Of a stretch of DNA of 64,000 nt, positions 45,450-55,399 are shown piece after piece (positions within the stretch are counted from its first letter, which is position 1; each line of letters opens with the position of its first letter). A program made the translations under genes and the position numbers. This stretch comes from Pandoraea terrigena (lineage in GTDB: Bacteria; Pseudomonadota; Gammaproteobacteria; Burkholderiales; Burkholderiaceae), in contig NZ_CABPRU010000001.1 of assembly GCF_902459705.1 (NCBI RefSeq), positions 124,001-188,000 on the forward strand, written 5' to 3'. The notes under the pieces were generated by a model. The model ran no database searches. It saw only the letters and a list, made by a program, of their open reading frames with translations, and was not told the DNA's origin.

Positions 45450-46682
45450 ATGACCTTCGACACATTAGTGCTGGGTGCCGGTATCGTCGGCGTGTCGGTC
45501 GCCGTGCATTTGCAGCGGCGCGGCATGTCGGTCGCCCTGGTGGACCGCAAGCCGCCCGGCAACGAAACCTCATTCGGCAACGCCGGGCTGATCCAACGCG
45601 AAGGCGTGTATCCGTACGCGTTTCCCCGAGACCTCGGCACGCTGCTGCGCTACGCCGGCAACCGCTCGACCGATGTGCGCTATCACCCGTCGGCCATGGC
45701 GACATTGGCACCCTTCCTCGCACGCTACTGGTATCACTCGGCGCCCAAGCGGCACGCGGAGATCGCGCGTCGCTACAGCACGCTCATCGCGCATTGCGTG
45801 ACGGAGCACCGCGACCTGATTGCGGCGTCCGGTGCCCAGGCGTTGTTGCGCGACGGCGGTTGGGTCAAGGTGTTCCGCTCGGCGTCGGCGATGGATGCGG
45901 CGCAACGCGACGCCGAGCGTTGGCAGCGCGAGTACGGCGTGCCGTTCGAGCGGCTCGACGCGCCGCGCCTGCGCGACGACGAGCCTGCGCTCACGCACGC
46001 GCTCGTGGGCGGATTGCGCTACACGGCATCGGATTCCGTGAGCGATCCGGGGGCGCTGGTGGAGGCTTACGCGCGCTACTTCGAATCGCTGGGCGGACGC
46101 CTGTTCATCGGCGATGCCACGACGTTGCAGCCGCAATGGTCGGTGCAGACCCAGACGGGCCGCATCGAGGCGCGACGCGCGGTGGTCGCGCTCGGACCGT
46201 GGGCGGACACGTTGACGCGGGCGCTCGGCTACCGTCTGCCGCTCGCGGTCAAGCGCGGCTATCACATGCATTACCGCGCGCAGCCGGGCGCCCGGCTGAA
46301 CCAGCCGGTGCTCGACGCCGAATACGGCTATCTCATCACACCGATGACACGCGGCATCCGACTGACCACGGGCGTGGAACTCGGCCTGCGCGACACACCG
46401 CCTACGCCGGTGCAACTGGCCGCCGTGGAGCCGCTCGCGCGTGCGACATTCCCGCTTGGCGAGCGGGTGGATGCCGAGCCGTGGCTCGGCCGTCGTCCCT
46501 GCACGCCGGACATGATGCCGATCATCGGCCCCGCGCCCCGTCATCGGGATCTGTGGTTCGCGTTCGGTCACGCGCACCACGGTCTCACGCTTGGGCCGGT
46601 CACGGGCCGCCTGATCGCCGAAATGATGACGGGCGAGACGCCGGTCGTCGATCCCACGCCCTTTGGCGCCCAGCGGTTCTGA
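45450..46682 (+). CDS. FAD-dependent D-amino-acid dehydrogenase (DadA-like)
   Basis: 410 residues of the DAO family. FAD site TLVLGAGIVGVSVAVHLQRR at the N-terminus, 'PPGNETSFGNAGLIQREGV' as in DadA, RRAVVALGPWA in the middle, and the closing PIIGPAPRHRDLWFAFGHAHHG segment that completes the FAD pocket. DadA-type enzymes oxidise D-amino acids and feed electrons to the respiratory chain. It is downstream of the TetR gene and near NDH-2. The exact substrate is uncertain, as this family covers many amines. Confidence 0.85.
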   Translation: MTFDTLVLGAGIVGVSVAVHLQRRGMSVALVDRKPPGNETSFGNAGLIQREGVYPYAFPRDLGTLLRYAGNRSTDVRYHPSAMATLAPFLARYWYHSAPKRHAEIARRYSTLIAHCVTEHRDLIAASGAQALLRDGGWVKVFRSASAMDAAQRDAERWQREYGVPFERLDAPRLRDDEPALTHALVGGLRYTASDSVSDPGALVEAYARYFESLGGRLFIGDATTLQPQWSVQTQTGRIEARRAVVALGPWADTLTRALGYRLPLAVKRGYHMHYRAQPGARLNQPVLDAEYGYLITPMTRGIRLTTGVELGLRDTPPTPVQLAAVEPLARATFPLGERVDAEPWLGRRPCTPDMMPIIGPAPRHRDLWFAFGHAHHGLTLGPVTGRLIAEMMTGETPVVDPTPFGAQRF

Positions 46683-46706
46683 TCGACATCCGGGCCGGCC
46701 AGCGCT

Positions 46707-48311
46707 TTATTGCGGCATCTCGTCCGGGGTATCCGTGCTCGGTAAGCGCGCGGCGTCTCCGTTTGCCGACGTCTCGCCGCCGATCACGCTGATCTCGAAC
46801 AGCGACTTGCCCGCGAGCGAGCGCGCTTCGGGATCTTCAGGATAGGTCTTGAGCAACGGCAGGATCACCGAGCCGCCAATGACATTGCGACGGCTGTTAT
46901 CCGCCGGCGACAGCCCCCACACGTTCTGATACGTCATGGGCACGCTTTCGCCGTCGTGCTGCGCATTGCCCAGGTACAGCATGATGTGTCCGTTGATATG
47001 GATCAGCGTCATCAGCGGACGGCCGCGCTCCGCCAGCGTGCGCAGCCGGGTGTCGATATCCGCGGCGCGCAGGTCGGTGCGCACGCCGGCGCGCAACTGA
47101 TCCGACGAATGGCGCGGCAGCCACACGCCGAAGGGGGCGAAGAGACTGCGCGTCTCGGCCGAGCAGTCGTTGTAGAACAGCGTGTTGCCCCAGCCGTACG
47201 GACGCCCGATCAGTTCCTTTATCACCTGCGCCATGTGACGCGGCGTGAGCGTCCATGGCATCGGCACCAGGGTCGAGGTGTCGAGCGCGGTCGTGCGAAT
47301 GTGCGCCTGACGCCGAAGGTCGGCCACGGGGAACATCGCTGCCGGGTGCCCATCGCGCAGCATCATCGGCAGCACCGTGCCGATCGGTGCAAATGTTCGG
47401 TAAATGGGCGCGGCCGTGCCGGGCGGTGTGTCGGCCAATGGCACGTCTGCACGCACGATGGCGCCGAGGCTGCGCTGTGCCGCGTCACGCCACGTCGCGA
47501 CGAAATGCGCGTCGACCGCCGCCACCGTGCGGGCGTCGACCCAACCGATCAGATCGGGCGAATAGACAAGCAACCACGCGCCGTCAACACTGCGGGCAAG
47601 CGTGTAGACCGGCGTGCCGGGACGCAGCGCGGAGTCCTGCAAGGCATCGAACGGATAGCCTTCGCCGGCCCGATGGAAATCGTAGAAGGCCGGATCCTGG
47701 GTGGGGAGCTGGCGGACCAGCGCGTTATCGACGGTGATGCCTCGACGGCGCGGATCGTATTGCCCGCCGGCCGGATCGGCGTCGAGTTGCGCCAGCGCCA
47801 TGTTGGCTTCGATGGCCCGGATCCACGACGACGTGTGCGCGTGGAAGTTCTCGCCATAGGTCTTGCGGACACCGGGCACGCCGTTATCGAAGCTTCTGAC
47901 GTGCCGCCCCTGCGAATCGGCAATCTGCTGCACACCGGCGGCGTTCAGCAGCGATGTCGCCAGCCATGTGCCGTTCCATGGCGATGGATCGCGCGGCGCG
48001 GTGCCAAAGTAGCGTGCGCGGAAGGCCTCGAAACGGCGCGTCTGCTCCTGTGTGGAGAGCAGCGGCCGATCGTAGCCGGGCGCGTCGGGCCGGATCCAGT
48101 GATCGACGTCCTGGTCGTAATGCTCGATGGGGAAGCGGCTGATGTTGTAGCGCGTCGCGGTGGCGGTCGCCGCCGGCGCGGACGCCGTGGGCGGTTGCGG
48201 CGCGCCAGCACATGCGGCGAGCACGACGAGCGGTAGCAGCGACGTCAGGCGGGCAAGGCGGGTAATGGGGCGCCGAGGGGCGCCCGAGGCATTGCTTCGC
48301 GTGGTATGCAT
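46707..48311 (-). CDS. NlpC/P60 family lipoprotein hydrolase with SH3 domains
   Basis: About 534 residues from the ATG at 48311. A lipobox LAAC follows a basic start (LLPLVVLAAC), so it is anchored in a membrane facing the periplasm. Then come an N-terminal NlpC-associated region (about 50-190), two SH3-like domains (about 195-340), and the C-terminal peptidase with the catalytic cysteine in 'TLFYNDCSAETRSLFAPFG' and His in IHINGHIMLYLG. It would cut peptidoglycan peptides. An upstream in-frame start (48410) would add 33 Ser/Thr-rich residues coming from a 12-base DNA repeat and is rejected. Confidence 0.88.
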   Translation of the reverse strand: MHTTRSNASGAPRRPITRLARLTSLLPLVVLAACAGAPQPPTASAPAATATATRYNISRFPIEHYDQDVDHWIRPDAPGYDRPLLSTQEQTRRFEAFRARYFGTAPRDPSPWNGTWLATSLLNAAGVQQIADSQGRHVRSFDNGVPGVRKTYGENFHAHTSSWIRAIEANMALAQLDADPAGGQYDPRRRGITVDNALVRQLPTQDPAFYDFHRAGEGYPFDALQDSALRPGTPVYTLARSVDGAWLLVYSPDLIGWVDARTVAAVDAHFVATWRDAAQRSLGAIVRADVPLADTPPGTAAPIYRTFAPIGTVLPMMLRDGHPAAMFPVADLRRQAHIRTTALDTSTLVPMPWTLTPRHMAQVIKELIGRPYGWGNTLFYNDCSAETRSLFAPFGVWLPRHSSDQLRAGVRTDLRAADIDTRLRTLAERGRPLMTLIHINGHIMLYLGNAQHDGESVPMTYQNVWGLSPADNSRRNVIGGSVILPLLKTYPEDPEARSLAGKSLFEISVIGGETSANGDAARLPSTDTPDEMPQ

Positions 48312-48324
48312 GACGTGCGTGGCG

Positions 48325-48372
48325 GACGAAGTGGTGAACGAAGTCGCTGACGAAGTAGTGGACGAAGTGGCA
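48325..48372. repeat. Four 12-base tandem repeats (GACGAAGTGGTG type)
   Basis: GACGAAGTGGTG, AACGAAGTCGCT, GACGAAGTAGTG and GACGAAGTGGCA follow each other without gaps directly upstream of the NlpC/P60 start. The unit length is a multiple of three. Confidence 0.85.
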
Positions 48373-48472
48373 TGCAGGATGACCCCCCGCGCCGCAAGGA
48401 GGGCACCCATGTTGTGCGACAGAGCGTCCGGATGCCGTCATGCTACTCCATCGTCATGGGGGCGAAATCAAG

Positions 48473-48520
48473 ACATGCGGCCAGACGTGCGGCAATACGT
48501 GTGGCAATACGCCCGGCGAG
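48473..48520. repeat. Second run of four degenerate 12-base repeats
   Basis: ACATGCGGCCAG, ACGTGCGGCAAT, ACGTGTGGCAAT and ACGCCCGGCGAG are contiguous, same unit length as the run 100 bases away but another sequence. Lies between the NlpC/P60 gene and the SOS box. Confidence 0.7.
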
Positions 48521-48552
48521 GCACGGCGGTGCGTTCGGGTGTGGCGTGAATG

Positions 48553-48568
48553 CTGTACAAATATACAG
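48553..48568. promoter_or_regulatory. LexA (SOS) box
   Basis: CTGTACAAATATACAG fits CTGT-N8-ACAG exactly, about 140 bases before the tandem uvrA start. No other gene starts nearby on the plus strand. Confidence 0.88.
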
Positions 48569-48706
48569 TACAATCGCGTCAAGCCGAGCGATGCGTCGAT
48601 GCTGTCAGCGACTGTCGTATCGGCCTGATACAGTAGTCCCCCCGAGGCGCGCACGCGCGCTGTCAGACGTCACGCTGTTCATCGTCAACCTTGCGGCCCT
48701 GATCCA

Positions 48707-51700
48707 GTGGATACCTCATCCCCGAAACCCGACCCGTCGTCCAGCCACGCCATTCGTATTCGTGGTGCCCGTCAGCACAACCTCAAGAATCTCGACGTCG
48801 ATCTCCAGACCGGTGAGATGACCGTCGTGACCGGCCCGTCCGGTTCCGGCAAGTCGAGCCTGGTCTTCGATACGCTGTTCGCCGAAGGCCAGCGCCGCTA
48901 TGTCGAGACCTTCAGTGCTTACGCCCGCCAGTTTCTCGACCGCATGGATCGTCCGCAGGTCGATCACGTGGAAGGCGTGCCGCCGGCCATCGCCATCGAT
49001 CAGACCAACCCTGTGCGCAGCTCGCGCTCGACGGTCGGCACGATGACCGAACTCAACGATCACCTCAAGCTGCTGTTCGCCCGCGCGGCGGCGCTGTTCG
49101 ATCGCGAGACCGCGCAGCCGGTGCGCCACGACACCCCTGAAACGATCTACGCTGACCTGATGGCGCGCACCGCGCAGGGCGATCCGCGCCTGGTCGTCAC
49201 GTTCCCGGTCGAATTGCCGGGCAGTGTCACGGCCGACGAGGTCGAGCAATGGCTCTCGGCATCGGGCTACACGCGCGTGCAGGCCGAGCGCGAGGTCGCG
49301 TCGGCCGACGGCATGCGCAAGATGCTCGATGTCGTCGCCGACCGGTTCCGCTTGCAGAACACCGAGAAGGTGCGCGCGATGGAAGCCATCGAGGCGTCGC
49401 TCAAGCGCGGTCGCGGTCGTGTGAACGTCTACGTGCTGGCCGACGAGGGCGAGCCCGACATCTGGCGTTATTCGCAGGATCTGCACTGCCCGGACAGCGA
49501 CCTGCATTACGCCGATCCGCAGCCGGCGCTCTTCTCGTTCAACTCCGCCTATGGCGCGTGCGAAGCCTGTCGCGGGTTCGGACGCGTGATCGGCGTCGAC
49601 CTCGGTCTGGTGATCCCGGACGAGCGCAAGACGCTGCGCGGTGGCGCGGTCAAGACCATCCAGACCCCCGCGTGGAAAGAGATCCAGGCCGACCTGCTTG
49701 AGTACGCGGGCAAGGCGGGCATCCCGCGCGACACGCCCTGGTCGAAGCTCTCGCCCGAGCATCGCGAATGGGTTATCGAAGGCGATCCCGACTGGAAGGG
49801 CGAGTGGAACAAGCAGTGGTACGGCATCCGCCGCTTCTTCGGCTACCTGGAGTCGAAGGCGTACAAGATGCACATTCGCGTGCTGCTTTCGAAGTACCGC
49901 AGCTACACGACATGCGAGACCTGCGGCGGCGCTCGCCTGAAGACGGAGGGCCTGCTGTGGCGGCTTGGCTCGAAGGAGAACGCCGACGCCGTTTTGCCGC
50001 CCGCGCAGCGCTTCATGCCACGTGGCGTGGCGTGGTCGCGCGAGTCGCTCGAAGCGTTGCCGGGCCTCACCATGCACGACCTGATGCTCATGCCGATCTC
50101 GCGCGTGCGTCAGTTCTTCGATTCGCTCACGTTGCCGTCGAGCCTGCTCGACGACGCCCTCAAGCTATTGCAGGAAGAGGTGGGCACGCGGCTGAAGTAT
50201 CTGTGTGACGTCGGCATCGGCTACCTCACACTCGACCGTCAAAGCCGCACGCTCTCGGGCGGTGAAGTGCAGCGTATCAATCTGACGACGGCGCTCGGCA
50301 CGTCGCTCGTCAACACACTCTTCGTGCTCGACGAGCCGAGCATTGGCCTGCATCCGCGCGACATGGACCGTATCGTCGCCGCGATGCACCGCCTGCGTGA
50401 CGCGGGCAATACGCTGGTGGTGGTCGAACACGATCCGGCGGTGATGCTGGCCGCTGACCGCGTGATCGACATGGGGCCGGGGCCGGGCGAGCGCGGCGGC
50501 CAGATCGTCTTCGACGGCACGCCCGACGAAGTGCGTCATGCCGATACGCTGACCGGCAGCTACCTCGGTGGGCGCAAGCACGTGGCGAACGCGTCGAACT
50601 GGCGCGCGCGTCCGGTCGACACCACGACGCCGCGTCTCACGTTGACCGGCGCCCGCGAACACAACCTCAAGAGCGTCAGCGTCGAGATTCCGCTCGGACG
50701 GCTCGTGTGCGTGACGGGCGTGTCCGGTTCCGGCAAATCGACGCTGGTGCAGGACATCCTCAACCCGGCGCTTGCGCGTCACTTCGGCGACCCGACCGAA
50801 GCCCCGGGCGCCTACAACGAACTCGTCGGCGCCGAACAACTGTCGGGCGTGGTGTTCGTCGACCAGTCGCCTATCGGCAAGACCGCGCGTTCGAACCCGG
50901 CGAGCTACGTCGGCGCGTTCGACGAGATTCGCAAGCTGTTCGCGGCCGTACCGTCGGCGCTGCAGCGCGGCTACAACGCCAGTACGTTCAGTTTCAACTC
51001 CGGCAACGGGCGCTGCCCGACGTGCGGCGGCTCGGGCTTCGAGCACGTGGAAATGCAGTTCCTGAGCGACGTGTACCTGCGTTGCCCCGACTGCGACGGC
51101 AAGCGCTATCGTGCCGAGGTCCTCGACGTGAAGATTCAGCGCGCCGTGCCCGGTGAGGCGATGCGCGAGTTGAGTGTGTCCGATGTGCTCGAGTTGACCG
51201 TCAACGAGGCGGTGAAGCTGTTCTCGTCGGATCGCGACGTGCTGCGCGTCTTGCAGCCGATCGTCGACGTGGGTCTCGAATACGTCAAGCTCGGTCAGCC
51301 CGTGCCCACGCTCTCGGGCGGCGAAGCCCAGCGCTTGAAGCTCGCGGGGTTCCTGGCGGAGGCGGCGCAGAAGAAGACGGCGAGCGGGCAGAAGGTGGCG
51401 CATCGCGGCCGGCTCTTCATCTTCGACGAGCCGACGACAGGGCTGCATTTCGACGACATCGCCAAGCTCATGCGCGCGTTCGCCAAGCTGCTCGACCGCG
51501 GCAACTCGTTGCTCGTCATCGAACACAATCTCGATGTGGTGCGCGCGGCCGACTGGATCATCGACCTCGGGCCGGAAGGCGGCGAGGGCGGCGGTGAGGT
51601 GCTGTGCGCGGGCACGCTCGCGCAGGTGGTCGCCTGCGACGGATCGCACACCGGACGCGCCCTGGCCGACTACGAACGCAACATCGTGGCGCCCGGCCGA

Positions 51701-54640
51701 TCCGCGGCGGTGGCCAGTGCCGTCGGCGATCCGGGCATGCCGCTGCAAACCGCCTTGCGTGCGGCACGCGTACCGCGCAAGCCGGCCGGTGGCGACGAGA
51801 TTCGTATCGTCAACGCGCGCGAGCACAACCTGAAGGCGCTCGATGTCGCGATTCCGCGCGGCAAGTTCAGTGTGATTACCGGCGTCTCGGGATCGGGCAA
51901 GTCGACGCTGGCGTTCGACATCCTTTTCAACGAAGGGCAGCGCCGCTATCTCGAATCGCTCAATGCCTATGCGCGATCCATCGTGCAACCGGCCGGGCGT
52001 CCGGAGGTGGACGCCGTCTATGGCATTCCGCCGACGGTCGCCATCGAGCAGCGCCTCTCGCGCGGGGGGCGCAAGAGCACCGTGGCGACGACGACCGAAG
52101 TCTGGCACTTCCTGCGTCTGCTGTACGTCAAGCTCGGCATTCAGCACTGCATTCACGACGGCGCGCCCGTCACGGCGCAAAGCCCGGATTCCATCGTCGC
52201 GCAATTGATGCGCGATCGGCGCGGCCAGCATGTGGGGCTGCTCGCGCCGCTGGTCGTGGGCCGCAAGGGCATTTATACCGATCTGGCGAAGTGGGCCAAG
52301 GCGCGCGGGCATTCGCATCTGCGTGTCGACGGCGTCTTCCTGTCCGTCGACCCGTGGCCGAAGCTCGACCGCTTCCGCGAGCACACCATCGAACTGCCGG
52401 TGGGCGACGTGATCGTCACGCCGGAGAACGAAGGCGTGCTGCGCACGCTGCTGGCGATGTCGCTCGAGCAAGGCAAGGGCGTGATGCATCTGCTCGCGCC
52501 GCTCGACGGTCTTGGCGAGACCATGGACGACGAACACCCGGGTGAAGGCGTGGGCCAGATCGAGGTGTTCTCGGTCAAGCGCGCATGCCCGGTGTGCGGC
52601 ACGAGCTATCCGGATCTCGATCCGCGCATGTTCTCGTTCAACAGCAAGCATGGCTGGTGCCAGACGTGCGTGGGCACAGGCGTGGCACTCACGCGCGAGC
52701 AGCGCGAAGCGTTCGACGACACCGTGCTCAGCCAGGACAACCGGGGACGCGAGCACGCGTTGCCGTCGGAAGCGCAGGAGCCCGAAGGCGTGGGGGATCA
52801 ACCGTGCCCGACGTGTCACGGGGCGCGGCTCAATGGCGTCGCGCGCGCGGTAACGTTCGACGATCACGCGATCTCCGACGTCGCGCAGTGGACCGTGACG
52901 GACGTCCGCGTGTGGATCGAAGCGCTCGAATTGCGCGGTCGCGAGGCGAGCATCGCGCGCGACCTGATCAGTGAGATCCAGGGGCGACTGGCGTTTCTGG
53001 AGGAGGTCGGGCTCGGCTATCTCACGCTCGATCGCGCGGCACCGACGTTGTCGGGCGGCGAGTCGCAGCGCATTCGCCTGGCGGCGCAGCTCGGCAGCAA
53101 TCTGCAAGGCGTTTGCTACGTGCTCGATGAGCCGACCATCGGCCTGCACCCGCGCGACAACGGCATTCTGCTCGGCGCGTTGCGCAAGCTGGGGGACCAG
53201 GGCAACACACTGGTGGTGGTCGAGCACGACGAAGATACGATTCGCCGCGCGGATCACATCATCGATATCGGTCCCGGCGCCGGCAAACGGGGCGGCACGC
53301 TGGTCGCGCAGGGCAGCGTGGCCGATCTGGCGTCGCACCCCGAGTCGTTGACCGGCAAGTTCCTGGCACATCCGTTGCAGCACCCGATTCATCCGCGCCG
53401 CGAGGTGGTTGTGCCCGCGAAGGGTGTCGAGGCAGTGCCGCCGAATTGGCTGACGGTGCACGGGGCGACGCTCCACAATCTGAAGCATGTGACGGCGTCG
53501 TTGCCCTTGGCGAGGCTCACGGCGATTACCGGCGTTTCGGGGTCGGGCAAATCGACGCTTGCGCGCGACGTGCTGATGACGAACCTGCTCGACGCGGTGG
53601 GACGTTCGGTGCTGTCGTCACCCGCCGAGCGACGCGCCCGCAAGGGTACGGTGCGTCACGCCGTGAAGGTTGACGGCAAGCCGCGTGCGACGTCGGCGGC
53701 ACCCGCTGCGCCACGCAGTCCTGTGGTGCACGCGTGGCACGGTTGTGCGTCGGTGACCGGGTGGGAAGCGATCGACCGCGTGCTCGAAGTCGATCAGACG
53801 CCCATCGGCAAGACACCGCGCTCGTGCCCGGCCACGTACATCGGCTTCTGGGACACGATTCGACGCTTGTTTGCCGACACGCTCGAAGCTCGCGCCCGCG
53901 GTTATGCGGCGTCGCGCTTCTCGTTCAATACCGGTCACGGCCGTTGCCCGGCGTGCGAGGGGCAGGGGGTGCGCACCATCGGCATGAGCTTCCTCGCCGA
54001 CGTGAAGGTCCTGTGTGACGTCTGTCACGGTCAGCGTTTCAATGCCGAGACGCTGGCCGTCACGTGGCGGGGCAAGAGCATTGGCGACGTGCTGACGATG
54101 GAGGTCGACGAAGCCGTCGAGTTCTTCGCGTCGATGCCGAGCATCGCGCATCCGCTGCAACTGATGCAGGACGTCGGTCTTGGCTATCTCACGCTGGGGC
54201 AGCCGTCGCCGACGTTGTCGGGGGGCGAGGCGCAGCGCATCAAGCTCGTGACGGAGTTGACCAAGGTGCGCGACGACATCACGCGTCGCGGGCAGAAGCC
54301 GCCGCACACGCTGTATGTACTCGACGAGCCCACGGTCGGCCTTCATATGGCGGATGTGGCGCGCCTGATCCATGTGCTGCACCGGCTGGTGAACGGCGGG
54401 CATACCGTCGTCGTCATCGAGCACAACCTCGATGTGATTGCCGAGGCGGACTGGATCGTCGACATGGGGCCGGAGGGCGGCAAGGACGGCGGAACGGTCG
54501 TGGCCGCGACATCGCCCGATGCGCTGGCACGGGTCGCGGCGAGCCACACGGGCATTGCGCTCAAGCCGGTGCTTGCGCAAACGGTGGCGCCGGCGGGTGC
54601 CTTGACAGCGCTGTCGGAGGCCGCCGCTACGTCGAGGTAG
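48707..54640 (+). CDS. Tandem double-length excinuclease ABC subunit A
   Basis: 1976 residues, about twice the normal UvrA (near 940). It is two UvrA bodies in one chain: Walker A motifs at about 43, 670, 1059 and 1609 (GPSGSGKS, then GVSGSGKS three times) and signatures LSGGE(V/A/S)QR at about 516, 869, 1448 and 1837. Zinc cysteines occur in both halves (CPTC with CPDC; CPAC with CDVC). The GTG start at 48707 gives MDTSSPKP; its ribosome site is weak. UvrA dimerises to find bulky DNA lesions for UvrB/C, so this chain could work as a built-in dimer. A LexA box precedes it. It probably supplements a separate canonical uvrA elsewhere. Confidence 0.93.
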   Translation: MDTSSPKPDPSSSHAIRIRGARQHNLKNLDVDLQTGEMTVVTGPSGSGKSSLVFDTLFAEGQRRYVETFSAYARQFLDRMDRPQVDHVEGVPPAIAIDQTNPVRSSRSTVGTMTELNDHLKLLFARAAALFDRETAQPVRHDTPETIYADLMARTAQGDPRLVVTFPVELPGSVTADEVEQWLSASGYTRVQAEREVASADGMRKMLDVVADRFRLQNTEKVRAMEAIEASLKRGRGRVNVYVLADEGEPDIWRYSQDLHCPDSDLHYADPQPALFSFNSAYGACEACRGFGRVIGVDLGLVIPDERKTLRGGAVKTIQTPAWKEIQADLLEYAGKAGIPRDTPWSKLSPEHREWVIEGDPDWKGEWNKQWYGIRRFFGYLESKAYKMHIRVLLSKYRSYTTCETCGGARLKTEGLLWRLGSKENADAVLPPAQRFMPRGVAWSRESLEALPGLTMHDLMLMPISRVRQFFDSLTLPSSLLDDALKLLQEEVGTRLKYLCDVGIGYLTLDRQSRTLSGGEVQRINLTTALGTSLVNTLFVLDEPSIGLHPRDMDRIVAAMHRLRDAGNTLVVVEHDPAVMLAADRVIDMGPGPGERGGQIVFDGTPDEVRHADTLTGSYLGGRKHVANASNWRARPVDTTTPRLTLTGAREHNLKSVSVEIPLGRLVCVTGVSGSGKSTLVQDILNPALARHFGDPTEAPGAYNELVGAEQLSGVVFVDQSPIGKTARSNPASYVGAFDEIRKLFAAVPSALQRGYNASTFSFNSGNGRCPTCGGSGFEHVEMQFLSDVYLRCPDCDGKRYRAEVLDVKIQRAVPGEAMRELSVSDVLELTVNEAVKLFSSDRDVLRVLQPIVDVGLEYVKLGQPVPTLSGGEAQRLKLAGFLAEAAQKKTASGQKVAHRGRLFIFDEPTTGLHFDDIAKLMRAFAKLLDRGNSLLVIEHNLDVVRAADWIIDLGPEGGEGGGEVLCAGTLAQVVACDGSHTGRALADYERNIVAPGRSAAVASAVGDPGMPLQTALRAARVPRKPAGGDEIRIVNAREHNLKALDVAIPRGKFSVITGVSGSGKSTLAFDILFNEGQRRYLESLNAYARSIVQPAGRPEVDAVYGIPPTVAIEQRLSRGGRKSTVATTTEVWHFLRLLYVKLGIQHCIHDGAPVTAQSPDSIVAQLMRDRRGQHVGLLAPLVVGRKGIYTDLAKWAKARGHSHLRVDGVFLSVDPWPKLDRFREHTIELPVGDVIVTPENEGVLRTLLAMSLEQGKGVMHLLAPLDGLGETMDDEHPGEGVGQIEVFSVKRACPVCGTSYPDLDPRMFSFNSKHGWCQTCVGTGVALTREQREAFDDTVLSQDNRGREHALPSEAQEPEGVGDQPCPTCHGARLNGVARAVTFDDHAISDVAQWTVTDVRVWIEALELRGREASIARDLISEIQGRLAFLEEVGLGYLTLDRAAPTLSGGESQRIRLAAQLGSNLQGVCYVLDEPTIGLHPRDNGILLGALRKLGDQGNTLVVVEHDEDTIRRADHIIDIGPGAGKRGGTLVAQGSVADLASHPESLTGKFLAHPLQHPIHPRREVVVPAKGVEAVPPNWLTVHGATLHNLKHVTASLPLARLTAITGVSGSGKSTLARDVLMTNLLDAVGRSVLSSPAERRARKGTVRHAVKVDGKPRATSAAPAAPRSPVVHAWHGCASVTGWEAIDRVLEVDQTPIGKTPRSCPATYIGFWDTIRRLFADTLEARARGYAASRFSFNTGHGRCPACEGQGVRTIGMSFLADVKVLCDVCHGQRFNAETLAVTWRGKSIGDVLTMEVDEAVEFFASMPSIAHPLQLMQDVGLGYLTLGQPSPTLSGGEAQRIKLVTELTKVRDDITRRGQKPPHTLYVLDEPTVGLHMADVARLIHVLHRLVNGGHTVVVIEHNLDVIAEADWIVDMGPEGGKDGGTVVAATSPDALARVAASHTGIALKPVLAQTVAPAGALTALSEAAATSR

Positions 54641-54712
54641 CAGGCCGATCGGCGGGCGGATAGTCGCGAGTCGGTCACGGGTTCGCGATTCGCGCGCGAA
54701 GATATGAAATGC

Positions 54713-54744
54713 GGGACGCCTGATGGCGTCCCGTTTTCATTTTC
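54713..54744 (+). terminator. Terminator of the tandem uvrA
   Basis: GGGACGCC-TGAT-GGCGTCCC perfect 8-pair stem followed by GTTTTCATTTT. Confidence 0.9.
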
Positions 54745-54924
54745 CGCATAGGTGTGCGCTGGACTTCAGTGGGTGGGATCGCTCAATTTCGGCCCTATTA
54801 TTTCACATTCAGCAATTTATAATAATAAATTACGGTGTTTATTGCTTACGTCGATACTAATAGACTGCAGTTGTCGACGATGAATTGAACATCGCCGCGT
54901 TTCAAACAGACAGGAGAAAACACC

Positions 54925-55227
54925 ATGAAGCGCACACTTATTACCTCTGCCCTGGTTTCCGCAATCTTGGCCGTGTCGGCCGGTTCGGCCTTTGCCAGCG
55001 ATGCTTTCGACGGCCCGTCGGAATTCTCGTGGGTGCCGCAAACCAGCATGCTGACCCGCGCCCAGGTCGGACAAGAACTGGCGCAAGCCCAGCAAGCCGG
55101 CCTGTTGCAACAACATGATTCGGTGTATCCGAAGTCGATCGCCAAGGCGGGCGGTGCGGCAGCTGCCGTGATCCCGGCTTCGATCGGAAACTTCGCGCTT
55201 GCCGGCAGCACGTACTTCGGTAGTTGA
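54925..55227 (+). CDS. DUF4148-type secreted small protein
   Basis: 100 residues, GGAG upstream. Signal peptide 1-24 (LVSAILAVSAGSAFA|SDAF). One DUF4148 unit, LTRAQVGQELAQAQQAGLLQ then YP, and an Ala-rich end closing AGSTYFGS. The last motif recurs as AGSIYFGQ in the small secreted protein at 56715. It has its own terminator at 55318. Function unknown; probably periplasmic and expressed on its own. Confidence 0.82.
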   Translation: MKRTLITSALVSAILAVSAGSAFASDAFDGPSEFSWVPQTSMLTRAQVGQELAQAQQAGLLQQHDSVYPKSIAKAGGAAAAVIPASIGNFALAGSTYFGS

Positions 55228-55317
55228 TTCGCTTCACCCATCGCGGTACTGGCGGCACCTCCCGTGAGCCAGCGCCTGCGCGGCGCGTTGCGACTCCGGG
55301 TCGGCGCCTCCGATCAC

Positions 55318-55350
55318 AAATCGGCCACTTCACGTGGCCGATTTTGTTTT
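55318..55350 (+). terminator. Terminator of the DUF4148-type gene
   Basis: AAATCGGCCAC, five bases, GTGGCCGATTTT then GTTTT. An 8-pair GC-rich stem extended by A-T pairs. Confidence 0.9.
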
Positions 55351-55399
55351 GTGCGCCCTCGTTTCCCTTTCCGATTTCCGCTTTGCGATGCGCCACGGC

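Noticed and set aside
48311-48410. Longer N-terminus for the NlpC/P60 protein
   Set aside because: The extra residues derive from the 12-base repeat and would bury the lipoprotein signal behind a Ser/Thr-rich leader.
48325-48520. 12-base repeats considered as a CRISPR array
   Set aside because: Units are contiguous, without spacers, and too short; no cas genes in the window.
50165-53488. 1107-residue open frame opposite the tandem uvrA
   Set aside because: Caused by strong third-position GC bias in uvrA; Arg/His-rich, no domain, no ribosome site.
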